From: an uncultured Collinsella sp. | GTDB taxonomy: Bacteria; Actinomycetota; Coriobacteriia; Coriobacteriales; Coriobacteriaceae | NCBI GenBank assembly: GCA_902496775.1 | Contig: CABVCF010000052.1 | Coordinates: forward strand, 1 to 13,495 | Reading direction: 5' to 3' | DNA: 13,495 nt | Part shown: one piece after another, positions 1-5,744 of the stretch | Layout of the letters: each line of letters opens with the position of its first letter | How positions within the stretch are numbered: the stretch's first letter is position 1 | Notes under the pieces: generated by a model | What the model was told of the DNA's origin: nothing | The model's input: the letters and a program-made list of their open reading frames with translations, nothing else | Databases searched by the model: none | Program-made: the position numbers and the translations under genes

Positions 1-107
1 TCCGTTGAGAATCATGGTTGTCCCTTCTCTTGCCACAGCCCGGCGAGACCGCGGCACCCCTCTTTTTTGCAGGCCGGACATGCCCCCATGCCGTTCACCC
101 GCCATTG

Positions 108-145
108 TTGACATTGTGTCAAAAATAGTATTGACGAACCGTCAA
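108..145. promoter_or_regulatory. Tandem 15-bp palindromes, candidate TetR operator
   Basis: Two similar palindromes lie upstream of the TetR gene. One is at 108-122 (TTGACA-ttg-TGTCAA) and one at 131-145 (TTGACG-aac-CGTCAA). Each has 6-bp arms and a 3-bp centre, and the centres are 23 bp apart, about two helical turns. The left halves resemble a -35 hexamer, so a bound repressor would probably cover the promoter. I could not place a convincing -10 box at normal spacing. Autoregulation by the adjacent TetR protein is inferred from proximity and symmetry, not shown. A looser related stretch (gCGAACGGTCAg) is seen around 165-176. Confidence 0.55.
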
Positions 146-204
146 CAATATTCAAGACTGTTAGGCGAACGGTCAGGCAAAAGAGGATGAAAGGCGGCAA
201 ACGC

Positions 205-867
205 ATGGGCAACAACACAGCAGATACCTCTGTGGTCAATGCCGTCCCCGCATCCGATAGCGCAGCAAAGCGCCTGACGGGCGACGAACGCCGTCGCGAG
301 ATCCTCGATGCCGTGCGCACCGTAAGCTCCGAGCTGGGCGTGTCCCACCTATCGGTATCGGCCGTGACCAAGCGAGCCGGCTGCACGCGCTCGCTGTTCT
401 ACCACTACTTCGCCGACATGGACGCCGCCGTCACCGCTGTTATGGACGAGGCAATCGACGGTTTTATCTCCGAGCTCGAGCAGTGGAATGCCAACCGCAT
501 CGTCGGTGATATTGAGGGCGCGCTCGACACCGTCGCCCCGCTCTTTAAGCGCCTGGTCGCCAGCGGCCACGAGCTGCCGAGTACCCTGACCTCCAGCAGC
601 GGCGCGCTCTACGGCGGCTTTTTGCACAACGTGGTTCAGCGCGTGGCGCAGTATATCTGCGACACCACCGTGGTGGATTTTGTCGCCCATCATGAGCTAC
701 GCATCGACCATGTCTACGAGACGTTCTACACCCTCATCATGGGCCTTTTGATGTATATCCGCACGCACCCCGATGTGCCCGACGAAACGGTCAAGGAAAT
801 CATCGCCTCGACACTCCACATCGAGGGCTATACCGCCAAGTATCCGGAGCGCAAGCCCCAGAACTGA
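205..867 (+). CDS. TetR/AcrR family transcriptional regulator
   Basis: A 220-residue DNA-binding repressor-type protein. The N-terminal helix-turn-helix spans about residues 25-70 (DERRREILDAV, then LSVSAVTKRAGCTRSLFYHYF). The RSLFYHYF segment is the typical TetR recognition helix. The C-terminal two thirds is a helical ligand/dimer domain with no family-specific signature I recognise. I chose ATG 205 because AAAGGCGG (190-197) sits 7 nt before it. The upstream in-frame ATG 187 has AGAGG directly abutting it with no spacing. The next gene begins 63 bp downstream on the same strand with no terminator between them, so the two probably form an operon. Tandem palindromes upstream are plausible autoregulatory operators. 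The ligand and wider regulon are unknown. The family call is secure; the link to the membrane protein is inference. Confidence 0.9.
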   Translation: MGNNTADTSVVNAVPASDSAAKRLTGDERRREILDAVRTVSSELGVSHLSVSAVTKRAGCTRSLFYHYFADMDAAVTAVMDEAIDGFISELEQWNANRIVGDIEGALDTVAPLFKRLVASGHELPSTLTSSSGALYGGFLHNVVQRVAQYICDTTVVDFVAHHELRIDHVYETFYTLIMGLLMYIRTHPDVPDETVKEIIASTLHIEGYTAKYPERKPQN

Positions 868-930
868 CGACATTTGGCCAAACTGCCCGCGATCAGAAGA
901 GGGGCCGCGGGCGTGTGAAAGGAGAGCAGC

Positions 931-1938
931 ATGCTGTTCGATGTTTGGGGTAGCGATACCCTTATCCACTGGGCCGGCTGGGCCATGGTCTTTATTGGCC
1001 TGATCGTGCTCAACGAAGTCGGCCGCCGCACCAAGCTGGGCGCGGCAATCATCTTTGGCGTGGCTCCGCTGGCCATGACCATCTACTGCGTCGCCATCGC
1101 CATCGGCGTCTCACAGGGCGCCGAGTGGGCGCTCACCAACCCCACCCATGTGTACCAGAACAGCTGGTTCCACTACGCCAAGGTATACGCGGCGCTCGCC
1201 GGTTGCTGGAGCTTCATTGCCATTAAGTACCAGTGGGGAAAGATCGGCAAGGCGCATTGGTTCCGCGCATGGCCGTTTGTGATCGTCGCCATCAACATCA
1301 TGATCGCCGTCGTGTCCGACTTCGAGAGCGCCTATCACTTCTTTGTCCTGGGCCAATCCACCTGGGTCACCTCCGAGGGTGCCACGCAGCTTGCCGGCTG
1401 GAACAACGTGTTCAACGGCATCGCCGGTCTCATCAACATCTTCTGCATGACCGGTTGGTGGAGCGTCTACGCCTCCGAGGATCAGACCGACATGTTGTGG
1501 CCCGACATGACTTGGGTCTACATCATCGCCTACGATATCTGGAACTTCTGCTACACCTACAACTGCCTGCCCACCCACTCCTGGTTCTGCGGCTTTGCGC
1601 TGCTGCTGGCGCCCACCGTCGCCGCCTTTATCTGGAACAAGGGCGGCTGGATCCAGAACCGCGCCTTTACGCTGGCCATTTGGTGCATGTTTGCCCAGGT
1701 GTTCCCGTACTTCCAGGAGGAGTCCATCTTTGTGACGCACTCCACGCTCGACCCCGGCGCCGCTACCGCGGTCTCGGTCGCCGCGCTGATCGCCAACATC
1801 GCTGCGATCATCTACGTCGCCTACCGTGCCAAGAAGCTCGGCCGCAATCCCTACAAGCAGGATGTCTTTGAGGGCACCAGCGATTGGGAGAAGGCCACCG
1901 CTCGCCGCGCCAAGGTTGATTACGCGCACGCCGAGTAA
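931..1938 (+). CDS. Polytopic membrane protein, DUF5692-like
   Basis: A 335-residue integral membrane protein with about eight or nine hydrophobic segments, roughly at residues 9-29, 36-60, 82-100, 113-131, 155-180, 193-213, 218-236, 245-262 and 276-298. The C-terminal tail is charged and cytosolic-looking (KKLGRNPYKQDVFEG onward). It is very rich in Trp, Tyr, Phe and His, including YDIWNFCYTYNCLPTHSWFC (201-220). That segment might bind a ligand, metal or cofactor, but this is speculation. From memory the sequence resembles the DUF5692 family of Coriobacteria; I could not search it. The start is well supported by AAAGGAG at 918-924, 6 nt before the ATG. It follows the TetR gene and ends before a strong terminator. 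It could be a transporter or membrane enzyme controlled by that regulator. Function is unknown. Confidence 0.85.
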   Translation: MLFDVWGSDTLIHWAGWAMVFIGLIVLNEVGRRTKLGAAIIFGVAPLAMTIYCVAIAIGVSQGAEWALTNPTHVYQNSWFHYAKVYAALAGCWSFIAIKYQWGKIGKAHWFRAWPFVIVAINIMIAVVSDFESAYHFFVLGQSTWVTSEGATQLAGWNNVFNGIAGLINIFCMTGWWSVYASEDQTDMLWPDMTWVYIIAYDIWNFCYTYNCLPTHSWFCGFALLLAPTVAAFIWNKGGWIQNRAFTLAIWCMFAQVFPYFQEESIFVTHSTLDPGAATAVSVAALIANIAAIIYVAYRAKKLGRNPYKQDVFEGTSDWEKATARRAKVDYAHAE

Positions 1939-2005
1939 CGTGTTTATTCCGTCCACATTTGGATGTAGGCAAACTTAGCCGACGCCGCAATCGCGCGTCA
2001 TGCGC

Positions 2006-2050
2006 AGCCCCGGAAAGCGATTCGCCCGCTTTCCGGGGCTTTTTGTTGTT
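2006..2050 (+). terminator. Rho-independent terminator of the TetR/membrane-protein unit
   Basis: A perfect 14-bp stem (2006-2019 AGCCCCGGAAAGCG with 2027-2040 CGCTTTCCGGGGCT) with a 7-nt loop is followed by TTTTTGTTGTT. It lies 67 bp after the membrane-protein stop codon, and the T-rich tail is on the plus strand. Confidence 0.9.
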
Positions 2051-2054
2051 GTAC

Positions 2055-2082
2055 TTCATTCAAAAACATGCGCATATATAAA
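2055..2082 (+). promoter_or_regulatory. Weak candidate promoter for the acidic membrane protein
   Basis: TATAAA at 2077-2082, within an AT-rich TATATAAAA run, matches a -10 box at five of six positions. TTCATT at 2055-2060 is a poor -35 at 16-bp spacing. It lies just after the terminator and about 80 bp before the next start codon, where a promoter is expected. The -35 match is weak, so this is tentative. Confidence 0.35.
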
Positions 2083-2164
2083 ATCGGATTTCAAATCATG
2101 CGGCGGCTCTATGGGGTCCCGTTTTTGGGTACAGTGTTGTCCCGATATTGAGCTTGGGGGATAT

Positions 2165-3667
2165 ATGAAAGATGAGACGATGGGCCAAGAGGATGCGGCC
2201 CAAGATGCAGAAGCGTGTGCCGAGGCCCTGGAGAGCCTAGACCAGATCGCACTGGCCGAGATTGCGTTTGACGATTCGAGCGTTGATGTGCGGGATGAGC
2301 CGGAAATCGAGGTACAGCCCGATGATAAGGATGCGGAAGACGATGGCGCCGCGCCCACCGAAGACGAGGCGGGGCACGAGGAATCCGGGTGCAAGGCCGA
2401 CGACCAGCCCGAATCCGACACGAGCGAGGAAACCATCTTGCTCGACAGCTTGCCGGCCGAAGATTCGCTGACCCGCGAGCTCCCCGGTCTGGGCTCTGCG
2501 CCTGCCGTGGACGAGACCATCGCCATGGGCGATATTCCCCTACCGTCCGTTCCTTCGGCACGCGAAGCCGAGGTTCGTCATCGTAAGATGCCGCCCAAGC
2601 GCCGCAACCTGATGGTTGCCGGCGTTGTGGCCGTCGCGCTCGTCGCCGGCGGCGCAGGCTATGCTGCCTGGAACGGATATCAGCAAGAGCAGGCCGCCGC
2701 TGTCGCCGCCAGCGCGCACACGATGATGTCGGTGCAGATTGGCGTGCATGCCGCGGGCCTCGACTGCTCAACTGGCTCCAAGATTCCCGTACAGGTGAGC
2801 GGGCAGGATTCCGACGGTTCTTCCGTGAGCGAAACGCTCTACGTTGACGAGCATGGTCGCGGCATTAAGTTGCTGCCCGGCGATTACACGCTCTCCATTG
2901 CTGGATCCCCCATCGCGGAAGACGGCACCATCTACACCGTCCCAGCCACCAAGGCGCAGGTCACCATTAAGAGCGATGGACAGGATTTGAGTGCCCAGGC
3001 CACCTTTAAGCTCAAGGTGCCTTCGGCCGACACGGTGACTGACGACCAGATCGATGCCGCCGCCAAGTATGCCGAGGAAGGCGGCGCGAGCTCTGCCGCC
3101 GCGGCAAAGATACTCCAGCAGGCGGCAATTACGCGCCGCGATGCCGCCGTCAACGCCGTAAGCGCAAGCGAGGCACAGTCCGCCCGCGATGCCGACGCTC
3201 GACACAAGGCGACGGACCTGTATCAGCTCGATATTCCGGTTGAGTGGTATGGCAAGGTCGCCACCTGGCAAAACGGCAGTACGCTGTGCATTTATCTGGA
3301 CGGCGACACCAACACACCGCTCGTGACGCTCGTCGCGGTGCGCGACGGCGAGACCTTTACGCCCGACGACGGCGATACGGTTTTGGGCACGGTCAGCCTA
3401 GGTAACGGCTACACCGTCTATGCGAGCGGTCCTGTCTATCCGTACGTGATTCCGCAAACCGTTAATGGACGCACGCAGGACCCTGTGTCGACCTACCCCA
3501 TGGATACGGCGATTGAGCTTGTCGAGCTCACGACCGGCAACCGCTACACATACAGCCAGATCAAAAACGACCTGATCGGTAAAGACGGCAAGGCCGACGC
3601 TGCCACCAAGCTCGAATGCGACTACCTCGCCCAGATTCTGATGCCGAGCATCAAAGCCCAGGACTAG
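2165..3667 (+). CDS. Single-pass membrane protein with acidic cytosolic domain and extracellular C-terminal domains
   Basis: A 500-residue protein. Residues 1 to about 130 are strongly acidic and low in complexity, with many Asp/Glu and few hydrophobic stretches, so probably disordered. A basic stretch (RHRKMPPKRRN, about 138-148) precedes one transmembrane helix (about 149-168, LMVAGVVAVALVAGGAGYAAW). The positive-inside rule puts the acidic part in the cytosol. Outside lie a beta-rich segment (about 180-290, QIGVHAAGLDCSTGSKIPV and following), a helical Ala-rich linker (about 293-350), and a C-terminal domain starting YQLDIPVEWYGKV (353 onward). A similar C-terminal domain recurs, as I remember it, in Coriobacteria surface proteins. 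The layout loosely resembles TcaA-type envelope proteins. ATG 2165 is preceded by a GGGGG run 5 nt away. The upstream in-frame extension crosses a terminator and is rejected. Function is unknown; envelope sensing or cell-wall work is possible. Confidence 0.85.
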   Translation: MKDETMGQEDAAQDAEACAEALESLDQIALAEIAFDDSSVDVRDEPEIEVQPDDKDAEDDGAAPTEDEAGHEESGCKADDQPESDTSEETILLDSLPAEDSLTRELPGLGSAPAVDETIAMGDIPLPSVPSAREAEVRHRKMPPKRRNLMVAGVVAVALVAGGAGYAAWNGYQQEQAAAVAASAHTMMSVQIGVHAAGLDCSTGSKIPVQVSGQDSDGSSVSETLYVDEHGRGIKLLPGDYTLSIAGSPIAEDGTIYTVPATKAQVTIKSDGQDLSAQATFKLKVPSADTVTDDQIDAAAKYAEEGGASSAAAAKILQQAAITRRDAAVNAVSASEAQSARDADARHKATDLYQLDIPVEWYGKVATWQNGSTLCIYLDGDTNTPLVTLVAVRDGETFTPDDGDTVLGTVSLGNGYTVYASGPVYPYVIPQTVNGRTQDPVSTYPMDTAIELVELTTGNRYTYSQIKNDLIGKDGKADAATKLECDYLAQILMPSIKAQD

Positions 3668-3702
3668 CCGGGCGCATCATGGTGCTCCCCAACCGTGATG
3701 AA

Positions 3703-3724
3703 GGGGCCAGGAGGTCCTGGCCCC
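3703..3724. repeat. Short inverted repeat between convergent genes
   Basis: GGGGCCAGGA and TCCTGGCCCC (10 bp each, 2-nt centre) lie between the convergent ends at 3667 and 3741. The GC-rich hairpin could help end transcription from both sides, but neither side has a T-run, so it is not a clear intrinsic terminator. Confidence 0.4.
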
Positions 3725-3740
3725 ACAGATCCGTAGATGA

Positions 3741-5093
3741 TTAGGCAAGGAGCCACTTCCATGCGGGCACAACGTGTACCGCACCGTGCTCGCATGGAAT
3801 ATCGGCCTGCTCATCCATGGTAACGATTGTCGACTCGCCAAGATCGAACTGGGCCATCGAGGCATCAAGCGCGGCAATTTCGCGCTCGCGCGTTTTCTCA
3901 CTTGCCATATCCACACTCACCTGAATCAGGCTATAAGCCCGCATGAGAAGTGCGTCCCCAGCCACAAAGTCCACCTCATGGCTTTTGCTCTTCTCTTTGA
4001 TCAGCAGGCGGCAGACCGAGCCGGTCCTCACCGCGGGAGTCCTTCTTCTTAGCGCATTGAACACTGCGGTCTCGAGCCTCTGGCCCTGATCCAATGCTGA
4101 TGCGGGAGAGAATGCTCCAAACATCGCAGGGTCGACAGCGTAGACCTTAGACGCAGACCGCATGTTATTTGCCAATGAACGCGTGAACTCCGGCACAGAA
4201 AATAACAGGTAGGCATCCTCATAATACTCAAGTAAATCGCTGAGCGAATTACGACTGACGGGTATCTGTCTGCTCTTGAACTCGTTGTACACTTTGTTCA
4301 CTGACAGCTCTCGTCCCGAAGACGCCATACACCGCGTCAAGAACAGCGATGCCAAGCGAGGGTTCTTGACGTCGTAACGCTCAATGACGTCCATAGCGAC
4401 CGTTCGCGAAGCATATTCCTGTAGCAGCTGAATCGCGTCTGCGGGCGTCTGCTTAAGCGTCGCGATGAATCCCCCTTGTTCAAGATATCCGATCAGATGA
4501 TGTCGAAGCAGCGCTGCATCGCTTGGGGAAAAGGTCGCATCTGGCTCGAAAACGCTCCCCGTCTTATACCGAACGTATTCCGAAAAACTCAACGGAAAAA
4601 GCTCCCGTATAAGAGAACGACCCCTGAACTCGCTCTTAAGCTCTGAGGACAGCATCTTAGAAGAAGATCCCGTCACATAGACGGTCGCTTTCTCCGTATC
4701 GACTACACGCCGCAGAAACGCACCCCATTCGGGAATTTCCTGGATCTCGTCAAAGAAAATGTAAGCGCCCTCGGTTCGAGCAGCAGGATACAGCGCATAG
4801 AACGTGTCGAGCACGTCCGCCAGCAGCGATGACTCATACGGGCGCAAGCGCTCGTCCTCAAAATTAAAGTAAAGCATCCGGTCAAGCTCGACGCCCCGGC
4901 CCTGAAGCCGCTGCATCTCCTGATACAGGCGATACGTCTTTCCACAACGGCGGGCCCCCACAATCACATTTACGATGTTGTCGCGCTTTGGCTCCTGTGG
5001 GTTTCCTAGATCAAGGTCTCGCTCAAAGACCTGCGGAACCCCCTGCTGTTCAAAGTCCTTTATTTTCTGGGCGATCAAGTCGTTGAATGCCAT
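3741..5093 (-). CDS. AAA+ ATPase with C-terminal DUF4143-type domain
   Basis: A 450-residue P-loop ATPase of the AAA_14/DUF4143 class. Walker A is GARRCGKT (46-53), Walker B is YIFFDEIQEI (111-120, acidic pair DE 115-116), and a sensor-like TGSSS follows at 141-145. The C-terminal half contains SHEVDFVAG, the usual spot for PD-(D/E)XK-like residues in DUF4143 proteins. Length is typical for the family. Members are common orphan genes in gut and environmental bacteria. Some act with toxin-antitoxin or defence loci, but most have no known role. GGAGG three bases before the ATG supports the start. The gene looks less GC-rich than its neighbours and has its own promoter inside an inverted repeat, which suggests accessory origin. 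No partner gene is adjacent; it is convergent with the acidic membrane protein. The family call is strong; the biological role is unknown. Confidence 0.93.
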   Translation of the reverse strand: MAFNDLIAQKIKDFEQQGVPQVFERDLDLGNPQEPKRDNIVNVIVGARRCGKTYRLYQEMQRLQGRGVELDRMLYFNFEDERLRPYESSLLADVLDTFYALYPAARTEGAYIFFDEIQEIPEWGAFLRRVVDTEKATVYVTGSSSKMLSSELKSEFRGRSLIRELFPLSFSEYVRYKTGSVFEPDATFSPSDAALLRHHLIGYLEQGGFIATLKQTPADAIQLLQEYASRTVAMDVIERYDVKNPRLASLFLTRCMASSGRELSVNKVYNEFKSRQIPVSRNSLSDLLEYYEDAYLLFSVPEFTRSLANNMRSASKVYAVDPAMFGAFSPASALDQGQRLETAVFNALRRRTPAVRTGSVCRLLIKEKSKSHEVDFVAGDALLMRAYSLIQVSVDMASEKTREREIAALDASMAQFDLGESTIVTMDEQADIPCEHGAVHVVPAWKWLLA

Positions 5094-5100
5094 GATCCTC

Positions 5101-5162
5101 CAATCTTGCTCTCTAGCTAATCAAAATTATACTGATTCTTGATTAATTAGAGAGCAAGATTG
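5101..5162. repeat. 24-nt inverted repeat flanking the ATPase promoter
   Basis: Left arm 5101-5124 (CAATCTTGCTCTCTAGCTAA plus TCAA) pairs with right arm 5139-5162 at 22 of 24 positions, leaving a 14-nt AT-rich loop. It starts 8 bp upstream of the ATPase start codon on the minus strand. The loop contains the ATPase -10 box, so the arms flank the promoter core and the left arm would form the mRNA leader. The TTGATTA motif recurs again at 5170-5176. Confidence 0.85.
5126..5131 (-). promoter_or_regulatory. -10 box of the ATPase gene
   Basis: The minus strand reads TATAAT, a perfect consensus -10, about 33 bp upstream of the start codon, so transcription would begin inside the left arm of the inverted repeat. 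The best -35 candidate, TTGCTC in the right arm, is about 20 bp away. Spacing is therefore poor and the -35 is uncertain. Confidence 0.55.
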
Positions 5163-5325
5163 TGTGTAGCTTGATTAACACTTAAGCAAGTTTTATCACC
5201 GTTATTGCTCCGAAGGATATCGAGTGGCTAAGAGGACAACCGAGCTCGAATGCGACTCCCCGAGCAGTCAATTTGGGACGGGGCTTTTATGACTACCCTC
5301 CCCCTGTAGAAAAATCCCTAACGCA
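5163..5325. other. Gene-poor spacer with possible coding remnant
   Basis: No convincing gene. An open plus-strand stretch ends at 5337 within the next hairpin and encodes about 45 residues (IAPKDIEWLRGQPSSN and following) with no clear start. Another frame opens at GTG 5224 after GAAGGA and gives only 22 codons. The stretch around 5242-5268 resembles the 3' end of the membrane-protein gene (3606-3632). Together these suggest a decayed fragment, but nothing identifiable. Confidence 0.3.
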
Positions 5326-5390
5326 GTTGCGGTGAAATAGGGACTGTTTTTGCTGTTCAAACCGCAAAACAGTCCCTATTTCACCGCAAC
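5326..5390. repeat. Long palindromic hairpin, REP-like (GGGACTG type)
   Basis: Arms 5326-5353 and 5364-5390 pair over 27 bp with a single bulged T. The loop is 10 nt (TGTTCAAACC). The stem begins GTTGCGGTGAAATAGGGACT. It lies between the ATPase promoter and the small acidic gene and is not followed by a T-tract, so it is not a simple terminator. It resembles dispersed intergenic palindromes of Coriobacteria. Its copy number in the genome cannot be judged from one window. Confidence 0.85.
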
Positions 5391-5416
5391 TTATTGGAAA
5401 CTTTTTGGGATGGCAC

Positions 5417-5611
5417 TCAGCGCCAGGGGTCGGCTTCGAACATCGGCTCGCGCTCGGGGCGGCGATCGCTGTAGGGATCGTAGCCGTCGTCGTCCTCGTT
5501 CTCGGCACGGATGTAGGGGTCGCGCGGCTTGGGCGCCGGCTTAGGTGCAGGCTTGGGTGCGGCGGGTGCGGCATCGGTCGCCGGCGCGCTTGTCTTGATC
5601 TCGTCTTTCAT
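5417..5611 (-). CDS. Small acidic Pro/Ala-rich protein, unknown function
   Basis: A 64-residue soluble protein. It has an N-terminal Ala/Pro/Lys repeat (APKPAPKPAPKPRDPYIR, about 17-34) followed by an acidic, charged tail (ENEDDDGYDPYSDRRPEREP, ending FEADPWR). There is no membrane segment or Cys. The low complexity suggests a disordered linker or binding peptide. AAGGAG lies 8 nt before ATG 5611 and only 2 nt before ATG 5617, so I chose 5611. A longer version from 5683 would run through the ClpB terminator and is rejected. It is downstream of clpB on the same strand but separated by that terminator. The good ribosome binding site and biased composition argue for a real gene; the function is unknown. 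Confidence 0.65.
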   Translation of the reverse strand: MKDEIKTSAPATDAAPAAPKPAPKPAPKPRDPYIRAENEDDDGYDPYSDRRPEREPMFEADPWR

Positions 5612-5663
5612 CTGCATATCTCCTTGCCATGCAATCGTGTTCAACATCATCGATTGTCGCACG

Positions 5664-5701
5664 AAAAAGGGCGGCGGACCCAATTGGATCCGCCGCCCTT
5701 G
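5664..5701 (-). terminator. Rho-independent terminator of clpB
   Basis: On the minus strand a 12-bp perfect stem (AAGGGCGGCGGA at 5668-5679 with TCCGCCGCCCTT at 5690-5701, as read on the plus strand) has a 10-nt loop and is followed by TTTTTCG. It lies 44 bp after the clpB stop codon and separates clpB from the small gene downstream. Confidence 0.9.
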
Positions 5702-5744
5702 GCGTTTAGAGACGACTGACAGATTTTAAGGCATGGCCCAAAAT

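Noticed and set aside
1..107. Terminator of a gene left of the window at the T-run near 61-68
   Set aside because: A T-tract is present but no convincing stem precedes it; nothing else is seen in this stretch.
1111..1956. 281-codon minus-strand ORF over the membrane protein
   Set aside because: Shadow ORF with low-complexity Gly/Asp content; the plus-strand frame has clear membrane helices and a ribosome binding site.
2000..2164. N-terminal extension of the acidic membrane protein
   Set aside because: It begins inside the upstream terminator, before any possible promoter, and lacks a ribosome binding site.
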